DNA of 64,000 nucleotides, taken from NCBI RefSeq assembly GCF_009765965.1, contig NZ_LMUL01000017.1:24651-88650 (forward strand), given 5' to 3'. Positions 36,100 through 43,282 of the stretch are shown in pieces. A model generated the notes under the pieces. That model made no database searches and had not been told where the DNA came from. It saw only the letters and a list, made by a program, of their open reading frames with translations. The position numbers were made by a program, and so were the translations under genes. Numbering within the stretch: the first letter of the stretch is position 1; each line of letters begins with the position of its first letter. The stretch comes from Caulobacter sp. S45. GTDB lineage: Bacteria; Pseudomonadota; Alphaproteobacteria; Caulobacterales; Caulobacteraceae.

Positions 36100-36761
36100 C
36101 ACGCCTGATCTGGCGCCGCGGGGACTTTGCGGAGCGCGTGATGGGAGCGAGCCGCCTGGTCGATATCCGAATAGGCGAGGCGGAGATTTTCGCACGCCTG
36201 GCGGACAACTGTTCCCTGTCCGTGAGTGTCCCCCTCGCCGGTGATCCTTTGGACCTCGGCCCGCCAGATTAGAGCCGAGCCGCACATCACAAGCGGCTGA
36301 ACCAGAGCCCGCAGAACCGCCGCGTTTGCACGGCCAATCATGCTGAGGACCTGCTCAAATCGAGCGCCGGCATCGAGCATGCGAGCGTTTACCAGGTCGC
36401 CAGGTCCCCTCGGAGCCTGATCGATGATCTCCAGCGTTGGCCTCGCGTCTTCGGTGCGGATGCCCATGCTATCGCACCAGTCCTTGAAGAGCCGATTGGC
36501 CGCCTGAAACTGGCCTTCAGATAGGCCTCCCTTCCGATGCAGTAGTTCGAAGGGGTCGCACCTCTTGGCGTAAATCGCCCGCTTGTTCGGTTTGTTGGTC
36601 GTGATGCCATCCCCGCTGGGGAGGGCGAGGGTATCGTTGGCGATCGTCCAGTTTGACGGGTCGTTTGCAGCAACGCGCTCGTCAGCCCGCCGGCGCGCGG
36701 CCGCCAGCCGGATCTCCTCCGGGCTCGAGGGCTTGCCTCGTTTGCGAGCGGCACGGCTCAT
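36099..36761 (-). CDS. Unknown phage-type protein
   Basis: A 220-residue basic protein: MSRAARKRGKPSSPEEIRLAAARRRADERVA, then CDPFELLHRKGGLSEGQFQAANRLFKDWCDSMGIRTEDARP, and a helical end. No domain that I can name. The layout (basic start, then LxxxxQFxAAxRLFxDW) resembles DNA-binding proteins of alphaproteobacterial prophages such as those with DUF6456, but this is uncertain. Its stop overlaps the start of the small HTH gene. Confidence 0.6.
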   Translation of the reverse strand: MSRAARKRGKPSSPEEIRLAAARRRADERVAANDPSNWTIANDTLALPSGDGITTNKPNKRAIYAKRCDPFELLHRKGGLSEGQFQAANRLFKDWCDSMGIRTEDARPTLEIIDQAPRGPGDLVNARMLDAGARFEQVLSMIGRANAAVLRALVQPLVMCGSALIWRAEVQRITGEGDTHGQGTVVRQACENLRLAYSDIDQAARSHHALRKVPAAPDQA

Positions 36762-36916
36762 TGGGCTGGTCCTAAGTCGGGGCATCCTTCCTACGGCTGG
36801 GCGGTGCTATCGCCGATGCGGTACTCAGCCGCCTAATTCGTCGCACTGAAGTTGGCAGCAGCGGCGCCCGCAGCCACCAGGCCAGGCCGAAACCACCTCG
36901 GTGGGTCTTGATTGTA

Positions 36917-36950
36917 AGCCCTGCTGTCCTTCGGACTGACAGGGCTTTTT
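36917..36950 (+). terminator. Rho-independent terminator pointing right, without an upstream plus gene
   Basis: Stem AGCCCTG (36917-36923) with CAGGGCT (36940-36946), inner pairing around TCCTTCGGA, then TTTTT. Flanking genes are both on the minus strand, so the plus-strand transcript it ends is unexplained. Confidence 0.6.
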
Positions 36951-36971
36951 GCGTTTCGGCTCAGGCCACTA

Positions 36972-37241
36972 TTACGTTGTCACGGTGAAAGTGACACGAG
37001 AGGCAGTCCCTGGGGCAAGCGTCACCAACTCCTCGCCTTCGCCAGCGGCGCGGGGGGACGGAACTGCGCGGCCGTCCGCCATGTAGGCCAGGATCGCCTC
37101 CTCGAGCGCATCAGCGGCCTCCAGACGCGCGGCCTCCAAGCTGTCGGCGCCAGTGACAACCTCGGGGATGTCCGGAAAGGTCACCACCCAATCGCCCGCC
37201 TCCTCTTCCTGAAAGACAGCAGGGAATGCCCAGATCGGCAT
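36972..37241 (-). CDS. HicB-like antitoxin without HicA
   Basis: An 89-residue protein with the HicB pattern: PAVFQEEEAGDWVVTFPDIPEVVTGADSLEAARLEAADALEEAILAYMADGRAVPSPR. HicB proteins have a degraded RNase-H-like fold and bind the HicA toxin. The DNA-binding part (RHH or HTH) usually at the C-terminus is missing or very short here, and no hicA is seen next to it. It starts from ATG 37241 after GGAGGAG, 27 bp behind the HTH antitoxin gene, and may be the third gene of the brnT operon. Confidence 0.75.
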   Translation of the reverse strand: MPIWAFPAVFQEEEAGDWVVTFPDIPEVVTGADSLEAARLEAADALEEAILAYMADGRAVPSPRAAGEGEELVTLAPGTASRVTFTVTT

Positions 37242-37268
37242 TGGAGCTCCTCCTTCTCCGACTTGGCG

Positions 37269-37637
37269 TTAAGCGTGCAGTAGCTCAGCCACCTCGCGCT
37301 TGGCCTTTGCCGGATCCTTCATGATCTGCCGCAGGAGATAGAGCATCGCGGTGTCCGCGCTGGTGCGCCCCTGCTCAAGATCGCGTAGGCGCCCAACCGT
37401 CAGCCCGTAGGCCATGGCGAACTCTGGTTGGGTGAGATCGGCTGCAGCTCGCGCGGCGCGCACGGCGCGCACAGTGTCTATCCGCTGAAATTCTTCCTTG
37501 GTGAGGGGAGGGTTGTCGGGATCCGATTCGGCTGCGCGCGTGATCTCGACATCGGTCTTCGCATCCAAGCGCGCGCGGGTCTCCGAGGATAGCTTCGGGG
37601 GATTCTTCGGGTCGAGGGTGAACTTAACGTCGGCCAT
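37269..37637 (-). CDS. XRE-type HTH antitoxin partner of BrnT
   Basis: A 122-residue protein. The N-terminal part (MADVKFTLDPKNPPKLSSETRARLDAKTDVEITRAAESDPDNPPLTKEEFQRI) resembles the toxin-binding end of BrnA-like antitoxins, and the C-terminal half (AARAAADLTQPEFAMAYGLTVGRLRDLEQGRTSADTAMLYLLRQIMKDP) is an XRE-type HTH. It overlaps the brnT stop by 14 bp. It should neutralise BrnT and repress the operon through the palindromes upstream. Confidence 0.8.
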   Translation of the reverse strand: MADVKFTLDPKNPPKLSSETRARLDAKTDVEITRAAESDPDNPPLTKEEFQRIDTVRAVRAARAAADLTQPEFAMAYGLTVGRLRDLEQGRTSADTAMLYLLRQIMKDPAKAKREVAELLHA

Positions 37638-37905
37638 ATTCGCGATCCTCGCTACGGTTGGTGGCGCGCGCGGAGATGAGCCGCAGGGCGGCGGCGCGCA
37701 GGGTGTAGACGACGGCGAAGAGGCGGCCGTCGATCATGCCGATCACCTTGCGGCGAACCTCTTCATCCGTGGCTCTCGACACGTCCAGGTCGACGGCGTG
37801 GGCGTCGGTGAAAACGGCCGTCGCTTCGGCGAAGGATATGCCGTGCTTTGCGATGTTGGCCGCTTCCTTCGCGGCGTCCCATTCGAATTGCGTCGGCGTT
37901 TCCAT
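37624..37905 (-). CDS. brnT: BrnT-family toxin
   Basis: A 93-residue protein of the BrnT (DUF497) family: FEWDAAKEAANIAKHGISFAEATAVFTDAHAV, then RRKVIGMIDGRLFAVVYTLRAAALRLISARATNRSEDREYGR. BrnT toxins are ribonucleases of the RelE-like fold. Key features such as the W-D-x-x-K-x-x-x-N-x-x-K-H-G start and the R..SAR..ER-like end are present. It is first in the operon, unlike many toxin-antitoxin pairs. ATG 37905 chosen; GTG 37911 is in frame. Confidence 0.85.
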   Translation of the reverse strand: METPTQFEWDAAKEAANIAKHGISFAEATAVFTDAHAVDLDVSRATDEEVRRKVIGMIDGRLFAVVYTLRAAALRLISARATNRSEDREYGRR

Positions 37906-37915
37906 ATCCACAATG

Positions 37916-37953
37916 TACGGGAAACCCGTAGTTTCGTCTACGGAAAACCCGTA
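37916..37953. promoter_or_regulatory. Two tandem palindromic operators before brnT
   Basis: TACGGG-AAA-CCCGTA at 37916-37930 is a perfect palindrome; TACGGA-AAA-CCCGTA at 37939-37953 differs at one base. Start-to-start spacing is 23 bp, about two helix turns. They lie just before brnT and probably bind the XRE antitoxin. Confidence 0.6.
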
Positions 37954-38078
37954 TGCGACACATATTTCGGCAGATCGCTATCTAGCCTAAGCGACGCGTT
38001 TTTGAAGGCGGGGCCGCCTAGACCTCTGAAAGCGGTCAAGCGCCAGATTGTGGCTCTGGAGGGCAACGCGCTCGCAGT

Positions 38079-38573
38079 TTAGCCTCCGAAGAACCGCCAA
38101 AGCGTTTCTCCGAACGGGAGCAGCCGCATAGCCCCAGAGACGAGATTGCCTACTGTCACGCTAGCCACATCCCGCCAGTAAAGAACGCGAGCCCACCCTG
38201 GGCCTAGCCGGGCGCAGCTTTTGGCGAAGGACTCTGCGGCATCGCCCAGCTTCTCCTCACGCTGTCGCGCGGGGCATACGAAACTCAGCCAACGTTCAGC
38301 AGAACGCGGAGGGCTGTCCGTTAGGGGGAGGGTCGAAGCGATCATCCCTTTTGATATAATTGTCTGACGGGCCGTCCACTGACGGAGCACGTCCATGGTC
38401 GAATGGCCGCTCACCTCGATAACGATCTCTTGGCGGCTGGGACTCACCAGGGTGACATGCGAAGGATTCTCACCCGAAAGCACAGCTTGCTCTAGGGCGA
38501 AGCGGACCAGGTTATGAGTGGGGATGCCTGCAGGATCTTGAACTTCGACGACAAGGGTGTGAAGCGGCGGCAT
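38079..38573 (-). CDS. PadR-linked protein with permease-prefix-like segment
   Basis: A 164-residue protein. The first half is soluble alpha/beta (LHTLVVEVQDPAGIPTHNLVRFALEQ, VTLVSPSRQEIVIEVSGHSTMDVLRQW). The second half reads ERWLSFVCPARQREEKLGDAAESFAKSCARLGPGWARVLYWRDVASVTVGNLV, which resembles the REE..LGD..E.F....G..WAR..YW motif of the prefix domain found in ABC-type permeases paired with PadR regulators. Here no permease follows. Start 38573 shares a base with the PadR stop (TGATG), so the two are co-translated. Function unknown. Confidence 0.65.
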   Translation of the reverse strand: MPPLHTLVVEVQDPAGIPTHNLVRFALEQAVLSGENPSHVTLVSPSRQEIVIEVSGHSTMDVLRQWTARQTIISKGMIASTLPLTDSPPRSAERWLSFVCPARQREEKLGDAAESFAKSCARLGPGWARVLYWRDVASVTVGNLVSGAMRLLPFGETLWRFFGG

Positions 38574-38896
38574 CAACAAGCTCCCGCGGGCAAGAGCGAA
38601 GCGAACAGGTGCGGTTTCTCGCTCGAGCGCTCAAGCGCTAGAGCGCCAGCGCCCGTTACAGCGTACAGCCGCTTCCGGCGGCCGCCACGCACAGCGGTTG
38701 GTTCTCCCCATTGGGACGAAAGAAAGCCCTTCCTCTCTAGCCGCTCGAGGACGGTGTAGATTGCGCCAAGGCTAAGCGTCCGATGGTGTTCAAGCCGGTA
38801 CGCCTCCTGCAGCGCAGCGCCATACGTATCTCTTGGCCGGCTAATCAAGATCGACAGAATGTCCATTTCAAGAGCGCCCAACGATGATCGGCCCAT
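38573..38896 (-). CDS. PadR-family transcription regulator
   Basis: A 107-residue winged-helix protein: MGRSSLGALEMDILSILISRPRDTYGAALQEAYR, RTLSLGAIYTVLERLERKGFLSSQWGEPTAVRGGRRKRLYAVTGAGALAL. This is the PadR_N domain with the recognition helix in SLGAIYTVLERLERKGFL. ATG 38896 follows GAGGAGG. PadR proteins usually respond to ligands and control transport or stress genes. The inverted repeat at 38966-38998 lies 70 bp upstream and is a possible operator. Confidence 0.85.
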   Translation of the reverse strand: MGRSSLGALEMDILSILISRPRDTYGAALQEAYRLEHHRTLSLGAIYTVLERLERKGFLSSQWGEPTAVRGGRRKRLYAVTGAGALALERSSEKPHLFASLLPAGAC

Positions 38897-38965
38897 AATG
38901 CCTCCTCGGCTTCTGTAGGACATATAGGGGAAATAGATGAAATCGGCAAGCCGAGCGAGCTCCGC

Positions 38966-38998
38966 CGTTGCTGGGCCAATTCTAATGGCCCAGCAACG
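38966..38998. promoter_or_regulatory. 13-bp perfect inverted repeat upstream of padR gene
   Basis: CGTTGCTGGGCCA (38966-38978) and TGGCCCAGCAACG (38986-38998) pair perfectly with a 7-bp spacer. There is no T-run, so it is more likely an operator, perhaps for PadR, than a terminator. Confidence 0.45.
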
Positions 38999-39242
38999 CC
39001 TTGCGCTGCAAAGGGAAGATCAGTCCTGAACGTTGGAGTTGTGCTGGAACGGCTCAACAATCGCTCGACCTGTCACGCCGGCGCTTTCGCAGCCCTGCGA
39101 AATCGCTGCCCCAGGAACAGACACGGAATTGCTTCCCGCGATTCCCCCACATTCGGGTGGGGAGTTCCCATTTTAGACGGATCTAAGACGTGGGGAGTGG
39201 GATGAGGTCTATCTATTTTCCCCTTACACCATCAGGGAGTGA

Positions 39243-39292
39243 TGGTGTCGCCGGACAGGATTGAACTGTCGACCTCAGCCTTACCAAGGATG
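39243..39292 (-). pseudogene. 3' half of a tRNA-Thr (GGT) gene
   Basis: Read on the minus strand: anticodon loop TTGGTAA (GGT), perfect T-arm GACAG-TTCAATC-CTGTC, 3' acceptor strand CGGCGAC, then ACCA. The 5' half and D-arm are absent. The anticodon stem has one mismatch. This is what remains when an integrase element brings or leaves an att sequence. Confidence 0.75.
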
Positions 39293-39431
39293 AGGTCAGT
39301 TCGGCGCGTGGGCATTTGTGGCGTAAAATCGTGCCTTGTTATTTTTGGGAGAAGTTCCCTAACCGATTGATTTGATTCAGGAGAAAAACAGGTGGTTTGG
39401 GAGCTAACTACCTAGACCCACAAGCTTATCC

Positions 39432-39480
39432 GCAGCCTTCCAAGCTGAGGATGCGGGTTCGATTCCCGCTACCTGCTCCA
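39432..39480 (+). repeat. attR-like 49-bp repeat
   Basis: Identical to 22486-22534 (3' part of tRNA-Gly from anticodon stem to CCA). It marks the right end of the island. Confidence 0.9.
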
Positions 39481-39494
39481 ACCCTTTCAGTTCT

Positions 39495-39677
39495 CTAGCG
39501 CTTCCGGTCGGTCTTTTCGTTGGGCGCGCCCGTCGACGGATCGGTGCGGGTCTTGTTGGTGTGGCTGGAGCCTTCCGAGCCGTGCGGTTCGGTGGCGGGA
39601 CGCGGCGGCTCGCCCGGCTTCAGGTTCTCGTTCTCGGTGGATTGGGAATGGTCCCGCTGGATTGGGTCGTGTTGCAT
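39495..39677 (-). CDS. Small hydrophilic protein
   Basis: A 60-residue protein rich in Glu, Pro, Ser, Thr and Asn (MQHDPIQRDHSQSTENENLKPGEPPRP...), with no hydrophobic core, thus probably disordered. Short Caulobacterales proteins of this composition occur frequently, but no role is known. It lies downstream of dprA in the same direction, 15 bp outside attR. Confidence 0.5.
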   Translation of the reverse strand: MQHDPIQRDHSQSTENENLKPGEPPRPATEPHGSEGSSHTNKTRTDPSTGAPNEKTDRKR

Positions 39678-39734
39678 GGGTGGCCTGATCTCGCTGTCGC
39701 TGCGTAACGCGCGCGCTTGGCCGCCGATCCGAAC

Positions 39735-40853
39735 TCAGTCCATCCGCGCGACGAGACCGCCCGGCAACAGCTCGGCCCGGCCAGCCAGCGTCAGCTCCAC
39801 CAGGGCGGCTAGGACCGTGGGTGTGGGCTCTTTCAGCGCGCGCACCACCTCGTCCAGAGGGACGGGCGTTGGCGACAGCAGGGCGTGGACGCGTTCCCGC
39901 AGCCGGTCGGCGGCGGCGTCCAGGGCCACGTCGTCCACGGGCGGTCCCTCGAACAGATCGAGCTGGGGTTCGCGCATCACGCCGATCCCCTGCAGCACCC
40001 GCAGCACATCCTCCAGGCCTTCGCATAGGTTGGCGCCCTGGCGGATCAGGTCGTTGGGGCCCTTGGCGCGCGGATCGAGTGGGGAGCCCGGCACGGCGAA
40101 CACCTCGCGGCCCTGTTCGGCGGCCAGCCGGGCGGTGATCAGCGAACCGGATCGGGCTTCGGCCTCCACCACCACCACGCCCAGCGACAGGCCGGAGATG
40201 ATTCGGTTGCGGCGGGGGAAGTCGCGGGCCTGGGCGCGGCGGCCGACCATGTTCTCCGACACCAGACAGCCCCGGGCGGCGATGCGGGCGTAGAGCTCGG
40301 CGTGCTCGGGCGGGTAGATGTCGTCGACGCCGCCGCCGAGCACCGCTGCGGTTCCAGTCTCCAGCGAACCTTCGTGCGCCGCGCCGTCCACCCCGCGCGC
40401 GAGGCCCGACACCACCAGATAGCCCGCACGGCCCAGATCGGCGGCGAGCGCCCGGGCGAAGCGCTGGCCGGCGGCCGAGGCGATCCGCGCGCCGACTACG
40501 GCCACGGCGGGCGTGGCGAGCAAGTCGGCGCGGCCGCGGGTCCAGATCAGCGGTGGCGGTGGGTCGAGCACGGCGAGCAGGCGCGGGAAGGTCGGCTCGC
40601 CCACGGTGGTCAGGGTCGCGCCCAGCCGCTCGCCGCGTTCCAGTTCCTGATCGGCTTCGGCGAGGGTGGTGACGTGGAGCGGACCCGTCCGGCCGCCGCG
40701 ACGGGCGAGGTCGGGCAGGGCGGCCATGGCGCAGGCGGCGGTCCCGTAGCGGCGCATCAGTTCGCGGTAGGCGACCGGGCCGACGTTCTCGCTGCGCGCC
40801 AGGCGCAGCCGCTCGCGCCGTTCGGCGGCGGAGATCGCTGCGGCGGCCGTCAC
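39735..40853 (-). CDS. dprA: DNA-processing protein DprA
   Basis: A 372-residue protein with the DprA layout: N-terminal SAM-like helices (RLARSENVGPVAYRELMRRYG), Rossmann fold (AVAVVGARIASAAGQRFARALAADLGRAGYLVVSGLARGVDGAAHEGSL, TAAVLGGGVDDIYPPEH, SENMVGRRAQARDFPRRNRIISGLSLGVVVVEA, FAVPGSP) and a C-terminal winged helix (about 310-370). DprA protects incoming single-stranded DNA and loads RecA during transformation. Its ATG overlaps the plsY stop (ATGA). Confidence 0.95.
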   Translation of the reverse strand: MTAAAAISAAERRERLRLARSENVGPVAYRELMRRYGTAACAMAALPDLARRGGRTGPLHVTTLAEADQELERGERLGATLTTVGEPTFPRLLAVLDPPPPLIWTRGRADLLATPAVAVVGARIASAAGQRFARALAADLGRAGYLVVSGLARGVDGAAHEGSLETGTAAVLGGGVDDIYPPEHAELYARIAARGCLVSENMVGRRAQARDFPRRNRIISGLSLGVVVVEAEARSGSLITARLAAEQGREVFAVPGSPLDPRAKGPNDLIRQGANLCEGLEDVLRVLQGIGVMREPQLDLFEGPPVDDVALDAAADRLRERVHALLSPTPVPLDEVVRALKEPTPTVLAALVELTLAGRAELLPGGLVARMD

Positions 40854-41485
40854 GGGGAGGGCGTTTGGGGCGACGAGCCGGATGTCTTGCCGAACTTCGG
40901 TTCCTGGCCGCTGGTCAGCCGGGCGATGTTCTGGCGATGGCGCAGCACCACCAGCACCGCGCAGGCCAGGATCAGCCAGATCACCGGCTGGGGCGCATGC
41001 CAGAGCACCGCGAACAGCGGGGCGAGCACCGCCGCGGTCAGGGCCGACAGGGACGATATGCGGCTGACGGCGAACACGACCACCCAGACCGCGAGCGCGG
41101 TCAGCCCGACCGGCCAGGCCGCCGCCAGCATCACCCCCAGCGCCGTGGCCACGCCCTTGCCGCCCTTGAACCTGAGCCAGACCGGGAACAGGTGGCCGAC
41201 GAAGGCCGCGCCGCCCGCCAACGCCCCGGCGGTCTCGCCCAGCAGGGCGCGCGCCACCAGCAGGGCGATCGCACCCTTGGCCGCGTCTCCGATCAGGGTG
41301 ATCAGCGCCAGGTCCTTGCGGCCGGTGCGCAACACGTTGGTCGCGCCGATATTGCCCGAGCCGACCTTGCGCAGGTCGCCGACGCCGCCGAGCCGGGTCG
41401 CGATCACCCCGAACGGGATCGAGCCGAGCAGGTAGCCGCCGAGGAGAACGCTCGCCAGCGTAAGGAAGGTCAGACCGAAGGACAT
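40850..41485 (-). CDS. plsY: Acyl-phosphate glycerol-3-phosphate acyltransferase PlsY
   Basis: A 211-residue membrane protein with about five helices. It transfers an acyl group from acyl-phosphate to glycerol 3-phosphate in phospholipid synthesis. Motifs: GYLLGSIPFGVI, GSGNIGATNVLRTG, GHLFPVWLRFKGGKGVATALG and the basic end HRQNIARLTSGQEPKFG. Coupled to dprA (ATGA), as in Caulobacter. Confidence 0.95.
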   Translation of the reverse strand: MSFGLTFLTLASVLLGGYLLGSIPFGVIATRLGGVGDLRKVGSGNIGATNVLRTGRKDLALITLIGDAAKGAIALLVARALLGETAGALAGGAAFVGHLFPVWLRFKGGKGVATALGVMLAAAWPVGLTALAVWVVVFAVSRISSLSALTAAVLAPLFAVLWHAPQPVIWLILACAVLVVLRHRQNIARLTSGQEPKFGKTSGSSPQTPSP

Positions 41486-41544
41486 GGGGCGACTTTAGGG
41501 CGAGCGCCGGGGACGGTGCAAGCCGGCTTGGCCGTTGCGCGCGC

Positions 41545-42087
41545 TCAGCCCAGGGGCTGCGGCTTCAGGCCGGCGGCGTAGCGGCGCCAGTTGCGGACAT
41601 AGCGCGTGGCGCTCAGGGTCAACTGCGCGCGGGCCTCGTCGTCGAGCGTGCGCACCACGCGGCCGGGCGCGCCGACCACCAGCGAGCCGTCGGGGATCTG
41701 CTTGCCTTCGCCGATCAGCGCCTTGGCCCCGATCAGGCAACCCTTGCCGATCTTCGCGCCGTTCAGCACCACCGCGCCGATGCCGATCAGGCTGCCGTCG
41801 CCGACCTCGCAGCCGTGCAGCATGGCCAGATGGCCCACGGTGACGTCGCGTCCCAGCGTCAGCGGCGAGCCGGGATCGGTGTGCAGCACCGCGCCGTCCT
41901 GGACGTTGCTGTTCTCGCCAATCTCGATCGGTTCGTTGTCGCCTCGGAGCACGGCGTTGAACCAGACGCTGGCGTTGCGCCGCAGGATCACCCGGCCGAT
42001 CACCAAGGCGCCCGGCGCGATCCAGTAGTCGCCGTCGGCAGGCGTCTCCACCGCGACGCCGTCGAGGCTGTAGGCGCCGGCCGTCAC
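41545..42087 (-). CDS. Gamma-carbonic-anhydrase-like hexapeptide protein
   Basis: A 180-residue left-handed beta-helix protein: [85 protein letters not shown]. The three zinc-ligand histidines of the gamma-class are recognisable ([19 protein letters not shown]). The PaaY/CaiE/YrdA branch may have carbonic anhydrase or thioesterase activity. Its ATG overlaps the MerR-gene stop (ATGA). Confidence 0.88.
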   Translation of the reverse strand: MTAGAYSLDGVAVETPADGDYWIAPGALVIGRVILRRNASVWFNAVLRGDNEPIEIGENSNVQDGAVLHTDPGSPLTLGRDVTVGHLAMLHGCEVGDGSLIGIGAVVLNGAKIGKGCLIGAKALIGEGKQIPDGSLVVGAPGRVVRTLDDEARAQLTLSATRYVRNWRRYAAGLKPQPLG

Positions 42088-42506
42088 GCGGTCGCCTTGG
42101 GCGCGCGTTTGGCCAGGGTGCGCAAGGTCTGGTCCTCGATCTCGCGTAGTTCCAGCAGGGTCTTGGTCAGGGCCTCGCGCGTGGTCTCCAAGTCGTCGAT
42201 CCGATGGCGGACAGCCTCCAGCAAGGTGCGCAACTGCTCCTTGTGGGTCGGATCGACGTCGTAGAGGTCCAGGAACTGCTTGATCTCCCGCAGCGAGAAG
42301 CCCAGCCGCTTGCCACGCAGGATCAGTTGCATGCGGGCGTGCTCGCGCCGGGTGTAGACCCGTGTGGTGCCGGCCCGCGAAGGCGTGATCAGCCCTTTGT
42401 CTTCGTAGAACCGCAGGGCGCGCGGGGTCACCCCCAGCTCCTCGGCCATTTCCGTCACTGTGTAGAGCCGCGTCGGGGCGTGCTCAGCCACCTCGGCAGC
42501 TGTCAT
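42084..42506 (-). CDS. MerR-family transcription regulator
   Basis: A 140-residue regulator: [73 protein letters not shown] (DNA-binding domain) and a coiled-coil dimerisation helix ([42 protein letters not shown]). There are no Cys ligands at the C-terminus, so it is not a metal sensor of the MerR/CueR type. Similar MerR proteins control fatty-acid or leucine catabolism; the target here is not known. Co-transcribed with the gamma-carbonic-anhydrase-like gene. ATG 42506 chosen over the longer frame to 42740. Confidence 0.88.
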   Translation of the reverse strand: MTAAEVAEHAPTRLYTVTEMAEELGVTPRALRFYEDKGLITPSRAGTTRVYTRREHARMQLILRGKRLGFSLREIKQFLDLYDVDPTHKEQLRTLLEAVRHRIDDLETTREALTKTLLELREIEDQTLRTLAKRAPKATA

Positions 42507-42751
42507 GGGCTTGGTCTCCCGGCGCTCCCCGCGCCAAGACGGTATTGTCACACCGATTTGGTCCGACAAGGCTGCGGCCCGGAGACGCGCTCCCGACCGC
42601 AGCCGCTGGGGACTCAGAACGAGATGCGCGGACCCACAGTCGGAGGGAGAGGTGACAGCAGACGTCCGCCACTCCATGTTTCCGCCTTCGCTTTGACGAA
42701 ATCGCCGCCCAGGCGTTGAGTCGCTCGAAGACCGATCCACAGAGGTTTCCC

Positions 42752-43225
42752 ATGACCCCCGACGAACGCAGCATCCTGCAGCAGTTCCTCTACGATCTCG
42801 GCCAGACCCGCGGTGCGGCCAAGGATCAGGAGGCCGACGCCATGATCTCCCAGGTGACGCGCGCCAACCCCGACGCCATGTACCTGCTGGTCCAGCACGC
42901 CATCATCGCCGACCAGGCCCTGCTGGCGGCCCAGTCGCAGATCGAGCAGATGGAGCAGCAGGTCGCGGTGCGGCCCGGACCGACCTCCTTCCTCGGTGGC
43001 GCTGGCGGCCAGCAGCCGGTTCAATCCGGTGGCTGGAATCAGGGCCAGGGCCAAGGCGGCGGTTGGACGCCCGAACCGCAGCAACTCCAACCGCAGAGCC
43101 CGCTTTCGGCCAATAGCGGCCTGGGCAGCTTCATGCGCACCGCCGGCACCATGGCGGCCGGGGTCGCCGGGGGCGAGTTCCTGGCCCACGGCCTGTCCAA
43201 CCTGTTCGGCTCGCGGGACTGGTAG
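42752..43225 (+). CDS. DUF2076 protein
   Basis: A 157-residue protein: MTPDERSILQQFLYDLGQTRGAAKDQEADAMISQVTRANPDAMYLLVQHAIIADQALLAAQSQIEQM is the N-terminal DUF2076 segment. A Gly/Gln-rich middle follows, and the end (SFMRTAGTMAAGVAGGEFLAHGLSNLFGS) is a short hydrophobic, glycine-zipper-like helix. Function unknown; the family is often described as periplasmic ligand-binding sensor-like. ATG 42752 follows AGAGG. Confidence 0.85.
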   Translation: MTPDERSILQQFLYDLGQTRGAAKDQEADAMISQVTRANPDAMYLLVQHAIIADQALLAAQSQIEQMEQQVAVRPGPTSFLGGAGGQQPVQSGGWNQGQGQGGGWTPEPQQLQPQSPLSANSGLGSFMRTAGTMAAGVAGGEFLAHGLSNLFGSRDW

Positions 43226-43282
43226 GGCGGGTCGCATGTTGGCAGGTCGGGCGTAGGCGGCTGAGTCGATGAAGGACCGGCG

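Larger units (their letters stand above)
22535..39480. mobile_element. Integrated island / decayed prophage-like element in tRNA-Gly
   Basis: A 16.9-kb segment bounded by the 49-bp tRNA-Gly repeat. Its integrase (24502-25551) lies 2 kb inside attL. Contents are a repressor/Cro-type switch, small overlapping early genes, a replication-type winged-helix protein, one Mu gpP-like baseplate gene, toxin-antitoxin genes and unknown cargo. Several parts (22.6-24.5 kb, 26.8-27.7 kb, 30.5-31.2 kb) are visibly AT-richer than the host. No relaxase, terminase, portal, capsid or tail-tape gene is present, so it is probably not self-transmissible; it may be a satellite, a mosaic of elements or a remnant. 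The right end shows signs of older insertions (3' half of a tRNA-Thr at 39243-39292). Confidence 0.85.

Noticed and set aside
39226-39248. Terminator hairpin (ACACCATCA with TGATGGTGT)
   Set aside because: Perfect 9-bp stem but no T-run on either strand; it overlaps the end of the tRNA-Thr fragment.
22535-39480. Conjugative element or complete prophage
   Set aside because: No relaxase, mating-pair, terminase, portal, capsid or tape-measure gene in any frame that I can recognise.
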